Positions 1-9,365 are shown, numbered from the stretch's first letter. The stretch: DNA of 64,000 bases from Streptomyces brasiliensis (GCF_014647875.1 NZ_BMQA01000023.1:57453-121452), one strand, 5' to 3'. Notes: generated from the letters alone by a model not told the origin. Numbers and translations are program-made.

Positions 1-792
1 GCCGGCGGCGAGGAGTTCGGTCCACAGTGCGTCCCGCGCCGGGCCCGCCGCGTCCGGGGTGGCCCAGAAACGAACCTGCTGCCCGTTCTCGTGCGCGGCC
101 CGGATGATGGTCCGCAGCTTCTGCCGCTCGGCGTCCGGGAAGGCGCCTGTGCCCTGCCAGGTGAAGTTGAGCGTCCAGTTGTCGCTGATCAGCGGCACGA
201 AGGACACGGGCGCCGAGGTGCCGAGGTCGCTGAGCCGGCCGTCGTAGAAGGCCCGGCGGACGGTCTGCGCCTCCATGGGGACACGGGCTGCCCGGTCGCC
301 GGAGATCACCGCCGTGACCGGGCCCGGGTGCACGCGTCCGTGGGCGTAGGTCGTGAACAGGTGCGGGTAGCGCCTGAGGTGGCGGTCGAGTTCGGTGTAC
401 GTCGACGAGCCCTCGGTCTTGATGTCGATGAGGAGCTGCAGAGGTCTGCGCCAACCCCGGTAGGCCGAACCGTGGTTGGCCCGGACTCGAGCGGCCAGCG
501 GGTCCAGATAGAGGGACTCGAGGGTGCGGGTCGGGTCGAGGTCGGTGGCGTCGTGGGAGATGAGGAGCTGGTCGCCGACGAGGAAGATGTCGGCCTCGAC
601 GCTGCCGAACCGGTGGTCGAGGGCGTCGAACAGCGGGCGCGGATGGTCGTAGTCGTTGTGCGCGTGGGCGCGCCACAGCGGGCTCGGGCCGTGGTGACCG
701 CCCGCCCACGCCGAGGTGGCGGGCAGCGCGACCGCGCCCGCGAGGGCGGCGCCGAGGGTGGTGAGGGCTCTGCGACGGGTGGTGAGGGCCAT
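1..792 (-). CDS. Secreted PI-PLC/glycerophosphodiester phosphodiesterase-superfamily protein (3' end outside window)
   Basis: The gene reads leftward off the window edge, so only 264 codons are visible. The start is the ATG at 792-790. The N-terminus carries a twin-arginine-like signal (RRRALTTLG, then an Ala-rich hydrophobic core ending SAWA), so export by Tat is likely. After it comes the AHNDY motif and the D-I-F / SHDA pattern of the PI-PLC/GDPD TIM barrel, as in the AIM6-like family, followed by LLIDIKTEG. By family it should hydrolyse phosphodiesters in a metal- or acid-base-dependent way outside the cell. The substrate is unknown and the C-terminal catalytic part cannot be checked. Confidence 0.8.
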   Translation of the reverse strand, partial: MALTTRRRALTTLGAALAGAVALPATSAWAGGHHGPSPLWRAHAHNDYDHPRPLFDALDHRFGSVEADIFLVGDQLLISHDATDLDPTRTLESLYLDPLAARVRANHGSAYRGWRRPLQLLIDIKTEGSSTYTELDRHLRRYPHLFTTYAHGRVHPGPVTAVISGDRAARVPMEAQTVRRAFYDGRLSDLGTSAPVSFVPLISDNWTLNFTWQGTGAFPDAERQKLRTIIRAAHENGQQVRFWATPDAAGPARDALWTELLAAG

Positions 793-973
793 GCTCTGCC
801 TCCCTTGTAGGGCCTATGGGACCGAAGGGAGTATGCGTGCGATCCGGGCCCAAGATGCCCGTTCGTGCGGGGAGTCGGCCGGACCGCCGTCGTGCGTTCA
901 CTTCACGGCGGCAGCGCGCGGAGAAGCCCGCCCCAGGTGGGACGGGCTTCTCCCGGCGTCGTTCAGATGTACG

Positions 974-2056
974 TCAGGGGGCCTGGAGGTCCACCAGTTC
1001 GGCCAGGTTCTCGCGGTGGGCTCCCGCTGTGCCGTAGGCGATCGAGTCGGCTTTGGCCCGCTTGAGGTACAGATGGATCGGGTGCTCCCAGGTCATCCCG
1101 ATCCCGGCGTGCAGTTGCAGCGCCTCCTCGGCGGCGTGCACGGCGACGGGCCCGGCATAGGCCTGCGCGACGGCCACCGTCACGGCGGTGTCCGTACCCG
1201 TGGCGAGCGCGTCGGCGGCGGCACGGGCGGCGGCCCGGAGGTTCACGACCTCCAGCCACAGCTGGGCGAGCCGGTGCTTGAGTGCCTGGAAGCCGCCGAC
1301 GGGACGGTTGAACTGCTTGCGCTCCTTGAGGTACCGCACCGTCTCCGTCAACGCCCACTCGGCGAGCCCGAGTTGCTCGGAGGCAAGCAGCCCGGCCCCG
1401 GCGCGCAGGCCACGGCGCACGGCGGGTGCGGCTTCGCCGAGGCGAGTGCCCGCGGCTCCGTCGAGGACGACGGTGGCGACCGGCCGGGTGAGGTCCAGGG
1501 ACACCTGCGGGACGACGGTCGCCGCGGAGGCGTCGACCGCGTACAGTCCGCCGTCGTCCGCGGGCACGAGCAGCACGTCGGCCACGGCCGCGTCCGCGAT
1601 CCCCGTCACCTCGCCGTGCAGCGTGCCGCCTTCCAGGCGGACCCTCTTGAAGGCGGCGCCGGGAGCGGTGTGCAGGCCGACCGCGAGCGCGCCGATCGCC
1701 GTCGCCTCCGCCAACCGGCTCAGCAGGTCGTCCGCTCCGCAGGCCAGCACCGCCTCGGTGGCGACCACGGCGCTCGCCAGATACGGCACGGGTGCGACCG
1801 CCCGTCCCAACTCCTCCAGGACGACGGCGACTTCGCGGTGCGTGGCGCCCTGGCCGCCGTGTTCCTCGGGCACCAGCAGACCGGCCAGGCCCATGCCCTC
1901 GGTGAGTGCCTTCCACAGCGACACGTCGTGCGGGGCGTCCGACTCGGTGCGGGCGATCACGGACGCCGGGGCGCAGCGGTCCGTGAGCAGGTCGCGGACG
2001 GCGGCGCGGAGCGCCTCTTCCTCCTCCGAGTAGAGAAGATCGGGCTGCGTCGTCAT
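974..2056 (-). CDS. Acyl-CoA dehydrogenase family protein (360 aa)
   Basis: This is an FAD-dependent acyl-CoA dehydrogenase-fold protein. The start MTTQPDLLYSEEEEALR is chosen because its ATG overlaps the stop of the upstream acyl-CoA dehydrogenase (ATGA), a sign of translational coupling; a longer frame upstream lies inside that gene. The C-terminal domain has the typical LHAGIGMTWEHPIHLY segment. It is the third gene of a leftward operon: quinone oxidoreductase, 393-aa dehydrogenase, this gene. Two unequal adjacent acyl-CoA dehydrogenases recall the heteromeric FadE pairs of actinobacterial steroid/lipid catabolism, but that assembly is inference. The substrate is unknown. Confidence 0.88.
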   Translation of the reverse strand: MTTQPDLLYSEEEEALRAAVRDLLTDRCAPASVIARTESDAPHDVSLWKALTEGMGLAGLLVPEEHGGQGATHREVAVVLEELGRAVAPVPYLASAVVATEAVLACGADDLLSRLAEATAIGALAVGLHTAPGAAFKRVRLEGGTLHGEVTGIADAAVADVLLVPADDGGLYAVDASAATVVPQVSLDLTRPVATVVLDGAAGTRLGEAAPAVRRGLRAGAGLLASEQLGLAEWALTETVRYLKERKQFNRPVGGFQALKHRLAQLWLEVVNLRAAARAAADALATGTDTAVTVAVAQAYAGPVAVHAAEEALQLHAGIGMTWEHPIHLYLKRAKADSIAYGTAGAHRENLAELVDLQAP

Positions 2057-3234
2057 CGGGCCAGGTCCTTCCATGCGACGTCCTTGTCGGTGCGCGGCTC
2101 GGCCGGCAGGCCCAGGACGCGTTCCGCGACGATGTTCAGCAGGACCTCGCTGGTCCCGCCCTCGATGCTGTTGCCCTTGGCGCGCAGATAGCGGTAACCG
2201 GCGTCGCGGCCGGTGAAGTCGACCAGCTCGGGGCGGCGCATGGTCCAGTCGTCGTACAACAAGCCTTCCTTGCCGAGGAGTTCGACCTCCAGTCCGCTGA
2301 TCTCCTGGTTGAGGCGGGCGAACGCGAGCTTCGTCCCCGAGCCCTCGGGGCCGGGCTGGCCCGCGACGAGCTGCTGGCGCAGCCGCTCGGCGGTGAGGCG
2401 CGAGACCTCGGACTCCACCCACAGTTTCAGCAGGCGCTGGTGCAGGTCGTGGGTGCGCAGCTCGGGGCGTTCCCGCCAGGTCCTGGCGACCGGGCCGATC
2501 ATGCCGCCCTCGCGGGGCAGCCGCATCCCGCCGATGGAGACGCGCTCGTTCATCAGCGTGGTCTGCGCGACCCGCCAGCCGTCGCCCACCTCACCGAGGC
2601 GGCGCGCGTCGGGGATGCGGACGTCGGTGAGGAAGACCTCGTTGAACTCGGCCTCGCCGGTGATCTGGCGCAGCGGCCGCACTTCGACGCCCGGGTCGGT
2701 CATGTCGCAGATGAAGTAGGTGATGCCCTGGTGCTTGGGCACGTCCGGGTCGGTGCGGGCGATGAGGATGGCCCAGCGGGCGAGATGGGCGCTGGAGGTC
2801 CACACCTTCTGTCCGTCGACCACCCACGAGTCGCCCTCCCGGACCGCCCGCGTGCCCAGCGCGGCCAGGTCGGACCCGGCGCCGGGCTCGCTGAACAGCT
2901 GGCACCAGACCTCCTCGCCCGTCCACAGCGGCCGCAGGAACCGCTGCTTCTGCTCCTCGGTGCCGTAGCGCAGGATCGTCGGCGCGGCCATGCCGAGGCC
3001 GATGCCGATGCGCCGGGGGTCGTTGTCGGGGGCGCCCGCGGCCTCCAGCTCGGCGTCCACGACGGCCTGGAGGGTGCGCGGGGCGCCGAGCCCGCCGAGG
3101 CCCTCCGGGTAGTGCACCCACGCCAGGCCCGCGTCGAAGCGGGCCCGGAGGAAGGCCGGCCGGTCGGTGTCGGGGGGCGGGTACGCGGCCAGCAAGTCCG
3201 CCGTACGGCGCTTCAGTTCGGCTGCGTCGGTCAT
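2053..3234 (-). CDS. Acyl-CoA dehydrogenase (393 aa)
   Basis: A full-length acyl-CoA dehydrogenase that would catalyse FAD-linked alpha,beta-dehydrogenation of an acyl-CoA. The middle beta domain has the FAD-contacting QLFSEPGAGSDLA and WVVDGQKVWTS motifs. The C-terminal domain ends with the EGGTSEVLLNIVAERVLG signature. It starts at ATG 3234, overlapping the stop of the upstream quinone oxidoreductase by 4 nt, and its own stop overlaps the next dehydrogenase. The three genes therefore look co-transcribed and translationally coupled. The role is probably fatty-acid or steroid side-chain oxidation; the substrate is not evident. Confidence 0.9.
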   Translation of the reverse strand: MTDAAELKRRTADLLAAYPPPDTDRPAFLRARFDAGLAWVHYPEGLGGLGAPRTLQAVVDAELEAAGAPDNDPRRIGIGLGMAAPTILRYGTEEQKQRFLRPLWTGEEVWCQLFSEPGAGSDLAALGTRAVREGDSWVVDGQKVWTSSAHLARWAILIARTDPDVPKHQGITYFICDMTDPGVEVRPLRQITGEAEFNEVFLTDVRIPDARRLGEVGDGWRVAQTTLMNERVSIGGMRLPREGGMIGPVARTWRERPELRTHDLHQRLLKLWVESEVSRLTAERLRQQLVAGQPGPEGSGTKLAFARLNQEISGLEVELLGKEGLLYDDWTMRRPELVDFTGRDAGYRYLRAKGNSIEGGTSEVLLNIVAERVLGLPAEPRTDKDVAWKDLAR

Positions 3235-4199
3235 GCGAGGGCCCCGTTCGGTACGACGGCGACGCGGCCGGTGGTGACGCCGTCGCCGACCCGCTGCACT
3301 GCTGCGGCGGCGCCGTCGAGCGGGACCCGCTCGCTCACCAGCGGCTTGATCGCGCCCCGGGCGGCCAGGTCGGTGAGCTGCTCGTGGCAGCGCTGGACCA
3401 GCTTCGGGTTCTTGGTGTTGTACAGCCCCCAGTGCAGGCCGAGGATCGAGTAGTTCTTCACCAGGGCGTGATTGAGCCCGGGGCTCGGGATCGTGCCGCC
3501 GGCGAAGCCGACGACCACGATCCGGCCCTCGAAGGCGACGGTCTTGGCGGACTGCGTGTACGCCTCGCCGCCGACCGGGTCGTAGATCACGTCGGCGCCC
3601 CGGCCGCCGGTGGCCTCCTTCACCGCGGCAACGACGTCCTCGGCGCGCCGGTCGATCACCACGTCGCAGCCCAGCTCACGCGCGACGGCGGCCTTGTCGG
3701 CGCCGCCCACGACACCGATGACCGTGGCCCCGGCGGCCTTGCCGAGCTGCACGGCCGCGCTGCCGACCCCGCCGGCGGCGGCGTGCACGAGCAGGGTCTC
3801 GCCGGCTTCGAGGTGCGCCCGGCGGTGCAGGCCGAACCAGCCCGTCTGGTAGCCGATGTGCAGCGCGGCGGCCTCGGCGTCGTCGAGGGAGTCGGGCGCG
3901 GGCAGCACGGACGCGGCGTCCGCGACGGCGTACTCGGCGAAACCGCCGTACGGCAGCGCCGGGTTTGCGATCACTCGGCGCCCGTCCTCGGTCTCGCCGC
4001 AGATCTCCAGGCCCGGGGTGAACGGCAGCGGCGGCCGGACCTGGTACTGGCCCCGGCACATCAGCACGTCCGGGAAGTTGATGTTCGCGGCACGCACCCT
4101 CAGCAGCACCTGACCCTCGCCGGGCGTGGGCCGCTCCACCTCCTGGAGCCGCATCACCTCGCTCGGCTCGCCGTTCTCGTGCACTTGCCATGCCTGCAT
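3231..4199 (-). CDS. NADPH:quinone oxidoreductase / zinc-independent MDR family (322 aa)
   Basis: A medium-chain dehydrogenase/reductase of the quinone oxidoreductase (QOR) type. It has the N-terminal GroES-like fold (GEGQVLLRVRAANINFPD), the Rossmann motif AAAGGVGSAAVQLGK, and the GRGADVIYDPVGG segment. The zinc-ligand cysteines of alcohol dehydrogenases are missing, as expected for QOR. MQAWQVHENGEPSEV is the standard family start (ATG 4199); the 15 codons before it look non-genuine. It is the first gene of the acyl-CoA dehydrogenase operon and may recycle or reduce an enoyl or quinone product (inference). Confidence 0.88.
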   Translation of the reverse strand: MQAWQVHENGEPSEVMRLQEVERPTPGEGQVLLRVRAANINFPDVLMCRGQYQVRPPLPFTPGLEICGETEDGRRVIANPALPYGGFAEYAVADAASVLPAPDSLDDAEAAALHIGYQTGWFGLHRRAHLEAGETLLVHAAAGGVGSAAVQLGKAAGATVIGVVGGADKAAVARELGCDVVIDRRAEDVVAAVKEATGGRGADVIYDPVGGEAYTQSAKTVAFEGRIVVVGFAGGTIPSPGLNHALVKNYSILGLHWGLYNTKNPKLVQRCHEQLTDLAARGAIKPLVSERVPLDGAAAAVQRVGDGVTTGRVAVVPNGALA

Positions 4200-4284
4200 G
4201 CGGTGCCTCCACGGGACTGCTTCGTCTGACCGGGTCGATCGCACACTAAGCGGTCGCTTGCCGATCAGGGAACAGCCGGACGCA

Positions 4285-4857
4285 TCACGAACGGCTCGGC
4301 CGCGCCCGTACGTGCATCCGCTCGCCCTGCGGTCCGAACAGGCTCAGGAACTCCGCCGGCCCCTCCCCCGTCGACCCGAACCAGTGCGGCACCCGGGTGT
4401 CGAACTCGGCGGCCTCCCCCGCAGTCAGCACCACGTCGTGCTCGCCGAGCACGAGCCGGACCTTCCCGGAGAGGACGTACAGCCACTCGTACCCCTCGTG
4501 CGTGCGCGGCTCCGGTTCCGACCGCCGCTGCGGCAGGAGCACCTTGAACGCCTGGAGGCCGCCGGGCTGGCGGGTCAGCGGCAGATAGGTGCGCCCGTGC
4601 CGCACGATCGGCTTGGCCCGCACCCGCGGATCGCCCACCGGCGGCGCGCCGACCAGTTCGTCCAGGGGCACCTGATGGGCCTGCGCGATCGGCAGCAGCA
4701 GCTCCAGGCTGGGTCTGCGCAGTCCGGACTCCAGTCGCGAGAGGGTGCTGACGGAGATGCCGGTCGCCTCGGACAGCCCCGCCAGGGTCACCTCCCGCTC
4801 CTTGCGGATGCGCCGCAGCCGCGGGCCCACCTCCGCGAGAACGTCGTCTGCACTCAT
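4285..4857 (-). CDS. XRE-family transcriptional regulator with C-terminal cupin domain
   Basis: Residues about 10-65 form a helix-turn-helix (LRRIRKEREVTLAGLSEATG, then ISVSTLSRLESG). Residues about 110-185 form a small cupin with the THEGYEWLYVLSGKVRLVLGE core and a PHWFG motif. This is the standard layout of XRE-cupin regulators that sense small molecules. The ATG at 4857 is used because it gives the usual family N-terminus. It is divergent from the flavin oxidoreductase at 4937 with a 79-bp shared upstream region, so it probably controls that gene and itself. Confidence 0.88.
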   Translation of the reverse strand: MSADDVLAEVGPRLRRIRKEREVTLAGLSEATGISVSTLSRLESGLRRPSLELLLPIAQAHQVPLDELVGAPPVGDPRVRAKPIVRHGRTYLPLTRQPGGLQAFKVLLPQRRSEPEPRTHEGYEWLYVLSGKVRLVLGEHDVVLTAGEAAEFDTRVPHWFGSTGEGPAEFLSLFGPQGERMHVRARPSRS

Positions 4858-4874
4858 ACCGGTATTGCAGGATC

Positions 4875-4890
4875 GGCAAAGACGTTTGTC
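4875..4890. promoter_or_regulatory. Candidate operator dyad between divergent regulator and oxidoreductase
   Basis: CAAA and TTTG arms flank GACG, with one further outer G-C pair. The dyad lies 18-33 bp upstream of the XRE-cupin start and 47-62 bp upstream of the oxidoreductase start. It is a short, imperfect dyad in the right place for the autoregulator; it may be chance. Confidence 0.25.
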
Positions 4891-4936
4891 AATCCCGCAT
4901 CCTCGGAGCGACCGTCTCCCCCCGGAGGTGGTCACC

Positions 4937-5875
4937 ATGACCGAGAACACCGCGACCTACGAAGTGGTCGTCGTCGGAGGCGGGGCGGCCGGGCTGTCCG
5001 CCGCGCTGGTGCTGGGCCGGGCCCGGCGACGCACCCTGGTCGTCGACGCGGGCGAGCCGCGCAACGCGCCCGCCGCGCACATGCAGGGCTATCTGTCGCG
5101 GGACGGGATGCCGCCCGCCGAGTTCCTCGCCGCCGGGCGCGAGGAGATCGCGCGGTACGGCGTCGAGCTGGTCCGGGACCGGGCGGTGGACGTGGCCCGG
5201 GACGGCGGTTTCACGGTCCGCCTCGCCTCGGGAGGGTCCGTGCACTCCCGGCAGCTGGTCGTGGCGACCGGTCTGAAGGACGAGCTGCCGGCGGTGCCGG
5301 GCGTCGCCGAGCGCTTCGGCCGGGATGTGGTGCACTGCCCGTACTGCCACGGCTGGGAGGTGCGGGACCGGGCGTTCGGCGTGCTCGCCACGTCACCGAT
5401 GAGCGTGCACCAGGCGCTGATGGTCACCCAGTGGTCCAAGGACGTGACGCTCTTCCTGCACGAGGTCGCGGAGGCCGACCTGGCCGACGACGACCTGCGC
5501 AGGCTGGCGGCGGCCGGCGTCCGGGTCGTGCCGAGCGCCGTCGTGGGCCTGGACGTCGACGGCGACCGGCTGACCGGGGTGCGGCTGGCGGCCGGGAGGG
5601 CGTACGAGCGCGAGGTGCTGTTCGTGGCGCCGCGCGCGGTGCCGCAGACGGATCTCCTCGCCCGGCTGGGTGCGGAGATGAAGGAGACCCCCTTCGGCAC
5701 CTATCCGGTGATCGACGAGCGGGGCCTGACGACCGTCCCGGGGCTGTGGGCGGCGGGCAACGCGAGCGGATTCGCGGAGCAGGTGGTCAACGCGGCCAGC
5801 CGGGGCTACCGCGCCGGTGCCGCGATCAACGGCGAGCTGCTCTTCGCGGACCTCGACGCGGCGATCCGGGTGTAG
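4937..5875 (+). CDS. NAD(P)/FAD-dependent oxidoreductase, thioredoxin reductase-like
   Basis: 312 aa, started at the ATG preceded by GGAGGTGG. It has an N-terminal dinucleotide-binding motif GGGAAGLSAALVLGRARR, a central CPYCHGWEV with the CxxC redox pair, and the C-terminal GLWAAGNASGFAEQVVNAAS FAD segment. This is the minimal thioredoxin-reductase-like fold found in stand-alone Streptomyces oxidoreductases and in disulfide-forming tailoring enzymes such as HlmI/GliT types. No thioredoxin gene is adjacent. It is divergent from an XRE-cupin regulator, which suggests induction by a ligand or redox signal. Confidence 0.85.
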   Translation: MTENTATYEVVVVGGGAAGLSAALVLGRARRRTLVVDAGEPRNAPAAHMQGYLSRDGMPPAEFLAAGREEIARYGVELVRDRAVDVARDGGFTVRLASGGSVHSRQLVVATGLKDELPAVPGVAERFGRDVVHCPYCHGWEVRDRAFGVLATSPMSVHQALMVTQWSKDVTLFLHEVAEADLADDDLRRLAAAGVRVVPSAVVGLDVDGDRLTGVRLAAGRAYEREVLFVAPRAVPQTDLLARLGAEMKETPFGTYPVIDERGLTTVPGLWAAGNASGFAEQVVNAASRGYRAGAAINGELLFADLDAAIRV

Positions 5876-5904
5876 ACCCCGCGACTCCGTTGCACCATGG
5901 CTGC

Positions 5905-7443
5905 ATGCTGCTGAGCCGGCTCGCCGACGTGTCCGGGGAGGTCGCCGCCGCGTCGGCGCGCTCCCGCAAGACCGCACTGCTCGCCGAGTTGTTCCGGGAA
6001 GCTGAGCCGGACGACGTGCCGATCGTCATCCCGTATCTGGCCGGACGGCTGCCGCAGGGGCGGCTCGGCGTCGGCTGGAAGGTGCTGAGCAATCGGGTCC
6101 CTCCGGCGGCGGAGTCGTCGCTCACCGTGCGCGAGGTGGACGCCCGACTCACGGAACTGGGCAAGCTGTCCGGGCCGGGCTCGCAGGCCGAACGGGCGCG
6201 TCTGGTGGGCGAGTTGATGGGCGCGGCCACCGAGGGCGAGCAACGCTTCCTGTTCGGTCTGATCACCGGCGAGGTGCGCCAGGGCGCCCTGGACGCGGTC
6301 GCCGTGGAGGGCCTCGCGCAGGCCACCGGTGCGGTCGCCGCGGACGTACGGCGTGCGGTGATGCTCGCAGGTTCGCTGCAGACGGTCGCGCAGGCGCTGC
6401 TCGCGGACGGGTCCGCGGCGCTCGACCGGTTCCGGCTCACCGTCGGCCGCCCGGTCCTGCCGATGCTGGCGCAGACCGCCTCCTCCGTCGCGGAGGCGGT
6501 CGGCAGACTGGGTGCCTGCGCGGTCGAGGAGAAGCTGGACGGCATCCGCGTCCAGGTCCACCGGGACGGCGACATGGTGCGCATCCACACCCGCACCCTC
6601 GACGACATCACCGACCGGCTGCCCGAAGTGACGTCCGCGGCACTGGAGTTGGCGGGTGAGCGGTTCATTCTGGACGGTGAGGTGCTGTCCTTCGGCGCAG
6701 ACGGCCGGCCGCGCTCGTTCCAGGAGACCGCCGGGCGCGTCGGCTCCCGCGTGGACGTGGCGAAGGCCGCCCAGGAGGTCCCCGTCTCCCCCGTCTTCTT
6801 CGACGCGCTCTCCATCGACGGCCGCGATCTGCTCGACCTGCCCTTCGATGCCCGGCACGCGGAGCTGGCCCGGCTGGTGCCCGAGCCGATGCGGGTGCGC
6901 CGGACGCTGGTGGCCGGCGGGGAGGACATCGCCGAGGCCGAGGGATTCCTCGCGGTCACCCTCGCGCGCGGTCACGAGGGAGTGGTGGTGAAGGCCCTGG
7001 ACGCCCCGTACAGCGCGGGCCGGCGTGGTGCCGCGTGGCTGAAGGTCAAGCCCGTCCACACCCTCGACCTGGTCGTCCTCGCCGCGGAATGGGGGCACGG
7101 GCGGCGCACCGGCAGACTCTCCAACCTGCATCTGGGCGCCCGCAACCCGGACGGCACCTTCGCCATGCTGGGCAAGACGTTCAAGGGCCTGACGGACGCG
7201 CTGCTCACCTGGCAGACCGAGCGGCTCCAGGAGCTGGCCGTGGAGGACGACGGCTGGGTGGTGACCGTACGCCCCGAACTCGTCGTCGAGATCGCCTACG
7301 ACGGCCTGCAGCGCTCCTCCCGCTACCCGGCCGGCGTCACCCTCCGCTTCGCCCGCGTCGTCCGCTACCGCGAGGACAAGGCGGCGCAGGAGGCGGACAC
7401 GGTCGAGACCCTGCTGGCCGCGCACCCGGAGGTGCGGCCGTGA
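5905..7443 (+). CDS. ATP-dependent DNA ligase
   Basis: 512 aa, of the same general kind as the ATP-dependent ligases carried by Streptomyces beside NAD-dependent LigA. The N-terminal ~190 residues are the DNA-binding domain (GEVRQGALDAVAVEGLA). The adenylation motif EEKLDGIRVQVHRDG puts the nucleophilic Lys at residue 210. Downstream are the FILDGEVLSFG, EGVVVK and WLKVKP motifs and then an OB-fold. The start MLLSRLADVSGEVA at ATG 5905 matches the usual N-terminus. It seals nicked DNA, and the role is probably repair. No Ku or polymerase gene is near, so NHEJ is not indicated. The NUDIX gene overlaps its stop. Confidence 0.93.
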   Translation: MLLSRLADVSGEVAAASARSRKTALLAELFREAEPDDVPIVIPYLAGRLPQGRLGVGWKVLSNRVPPAAESSLTVREVDARLTELGKLSGPGSQAERARLVGELMGAATEGEQRFLFGLITGEVRQGALDAVAVEGLAQATGAVAADVRRAVMLAGSLQTVAQALLADGSAALDRFRLTVGRPVLPMLAQTASSVAEAVGRLGACAVEEKLDGIRVQVHRDGDMVRIHTRTLDDITDRLPEVTSAALELAGERFILDGEVLSFGADGRPRSFQETAGRVGSRVDVAKAAQEVPVSPVFFDALSIDGRDLLDLPFDARHAELARLVPEPMRVRRTLVAGGEDIAEAEGFLAVTLARGHEGVVVKALDAPYSAGRRGAAWLKVKPVHTLDLVVLAAEWGHGRRTGRLSNLHLGARNPDGTFAMLGKTFKGLTDALLTWQTERLQELAVEDDGWVVTVRPELVVEIAYDGLQRSSRYPAGVTLRFARVVRYREDKAAQEADTVETLLAAHPEVRP

Positions 7444-7904
7444 CGGAGAGGCACAGCGCGGGTCTCCTGCTGTTCCGGCGCACCGAGGACGGCCTGGAGG
7501 TGCTGCTCGGCCACATGGGCGGCCCCTTCTTCGCGAAGAAGGACACGGGGGCGTGGACCATGCCCAAGGGCGAGTACGGGAGCGACGAGACGGCCTGGGA
7601 CGCGGCCCGGCGCGAGTTCCGCGAGGAGCTGGGCGTGCCGCCGCCGGACGGACGGGCCGTACCGCTGGGCGAGGTGAAGCAGACGGGCGGCAAGATCGTC
7701 ACGGCGTGGGCGGTCGAGGCGGACCTGGACCCGGCGGCGATCACCCCCGGCACGTTCGAGATGGAGTGGCCGCCGAGGTCCGGGAAGACCCAGCAGTTCC
7801 CGGAACTGGACCGCGTCCGGTGGTTCGGCCTGGACCGGGCGGCGGACGTGATCGTCCGGGCCCAGACCGCGTTTCTCGACCGGCTGGCCGAGCACCCGGG
7901 CTGA
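7440..7904 (+). CDS. NUDIX hydrolase
   Basis: 154 aa. It begins at a GTG that overlaps the ligase stop (GTGA), so the two are translationally coupled. The NUDIX box is complete: G-x5-E-x7-REFREELGV starting at GEYGSDETAWDAA. MPKGE just before the box and the Lys-rich FFAKKDTGAW segment resemble the DR1025/Ap4A-type hydrolases. The coupling with a DNA ligase hints at cleaning up adenylylated or oxidised nucleotides, but the substrate cannot be read from sequence. Confidence 0.9.
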   Translation: MTERHSAGLLLFRRTEDGLEVLLGHMGGPFFAKKDTGAWTMPKGEYGSDETAWDAARREFREELGVPPPDGRAVPLGEVKQTGGKIVTAWAVEADLDPAAITPGTFEMEWPPRSGKTQQFPELDRVRWFGLDRAADVIVRAQTAFLDRLAEHPG

Positions 7905-7979
7905 ACGAATGCTCACACGTTGCGGTCCCCGGCGTCGCGCGCGAAGGTCGTTACAAGCCCGCTCCCAGGGAGGTCAGCC

Positions 7980-9365
7980 ATGCCCATCGCGACGGTGAAC
8001 CCGGCGACCGGCGAGACGCTCAAGACGTACGAGGCCATGGGCGACGAGGAGATCGAGCGCCGGCTCCAGCTGGCCGAAGCCACCTTCCGAACGTACCGGG
8101 CGAGCAACTTCGTCGACCGTGCCCGTCTGCTGATCCAGGCGGCGAACCTCCTGGACGAGGACCGGCAGGACATCGCGCGGACGATGACGACCGAGATGGG
8201 CAAGCCGATCCGGCAGGCCCACGCGGAGGCCGCCAAGTGCGCCAAGGCAATGCGCTGGTACGCCGAGCACGCCGAGGAACTGCTGGCCGACGAGGAGCCC
8301 GCGGAGGCCGACGTACGGGACTCCGGCGCGTCACGCGTCCGGGTCCGCTACCGGCCGCTCGGGCCGGTGCTCGCGGTGATGCCGTGGAACTTCCCGCTGT
8401 GGCAGGTGATCCGGTTCGCGGCACCGGCCCTGATGGCGGGCAACGTGGGCCTGCTCAAGCACGCCTCGAACGTCCCGCAGACCGCGCTCTACCTGGAGGA
8501 TCTGTTCCACCGCGCGGGCTACACCGAGGGCTGTTTCCAGACCCTGCTGATCGGCTCCGGCGCGGTCGGCGGGATCCTGCTGGACGAGCGCGTCCGGGCG
8601 GCCACCCTCACAGGCAGCGAACCCGCGGGACGCGAGGTCGCTTCCACGGCCGGCCAGATGATCAAAAAGACGGTGCTGGAGCTGGGCGGCAGCGACCCGT
8701 ACGTCGTCATGCCGTCCGCCGACCTGAACCGGGCAGCGCAGATCGCCGTGACCGCGCGCGTCCAGAACAACGGGCAGTCGTGCATCGCCGCCAAGCGGTT
8801 CATCGTGCACACGGACGTGTACGACGCCTTCGCCGAGCGCTTCGTCGAGGGCATGAAGGCGCTGAAGGTCGGCGACCCGCAGCTGGCGGACACCGACGTC
8901 GGCCCGCTGGCCAGCGAGCGGGGACGGACCGACCTGGAGGAACTGGTCGACGACGCCACGCGCAGCGGCGCGCACGTGCTGTGCGGCGGCAAGCGCCCGG
9001 ACTGGCCCGGCTGGTACTACCCGCCGACCGTCCTGTCCGGCATCACCCGCGAGATGCGGATCCACCGTGAGGAGGCGTTCGGTCCGGTGGCCACGCTGTA
9101 CCGGGCCGGCGACCTGGACGAGGCCGTGCTCATCGCCAACGACTCGCCGTTCGGACTCAGTTCGAACGTGTGGACCCGGGACGAGGCCGAGGTGGACCGG
9201 TTCGTCCGGGACCTGGAGGCGGGCAGTGTGTACTTCAACGGGATGACCGCGTCGCACCCGGCGTTCCCGTTCGGCGGGGTCAAGCGGTCCGGGTACGGGC
9301 GTGAGCTGTCCGGGCACGGGATCCGCGAGTTCTGCAACATCACCACGGTGTGGCACGGCGCGTGA
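7980..9365 (+). CDS. NAD(P)-dependent aldehyde dehydrogenase, succinate-semialdehyde dehydrogenase-like
   Basis: 461 aa, with an AGGGAGG ribosome site before ATG 7980. It carries the ALDH motifs: MPWNFPLWQVIRFAAPALMAGN, the general base Glu234 in LELGGSDP, and the catalytic Cys268 in NNGQSCIAAKRFIV. The C-terminal FGGVKRSGYGRELSGHGIREF closes the fold. The overall pattern is closest to GabD-type succinate-semialdehyde dehydrogenases of the NADP-linked group. It stands alone, so the physiological aldehyde remains open. Confidence 0.9.
   Translation: MPIATVNPATGETLKTYEAMGDEEIERRLQLAEATFRTYRASNFVDRARLLIQAANLLDEDRQDIARTMTTEMGKPIRQAHAEAAKCAKAMRWYAEHAEELLADEEPAEADVRDSGASRVRVRYRPLGPVLAVMPWNFPLWQVIRFAAPALMAGNVGLLKHASNVPQTALYLEDLFHRAGYTEGCFQTLLIGSGAVGGILLDERVRAATLTGSEPAGREVASTAGQMIKKTVLELGGSDPYVVMPSADLNRAAQIAVTARVQNNGQSCIAAKRFIVHTDVYDAFAERFVEGMKALKVGDPQLADTDVGPLASERGRTDLEELVDDATRSGAHVLCGGKRPDWPGWYYPPTVLSGITREMRIHREEAFGPVATLYRAGDLDEAVLIANDSPFGLSSNVWTRDEAEVDRFVRDLEAGSVYFNGMTASHPAFPFGGVKRSGYGRELSGHGIREFCNITTVWHGA

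Noticed and set aside
5806..7425. A 539-codon open frame on the minus strand
   Set aside because: Shadow of the DNA ligase gene, whose motifs and frame are unambiguous.
5905..7904. NHEJ module around the ATP-dependent ligase
   Set aside because: No Ku or LigD-type polymerase/nuclease gene is adjacent; the ligase and NUDIX enzyme are not evidence of NHEJ on their own.
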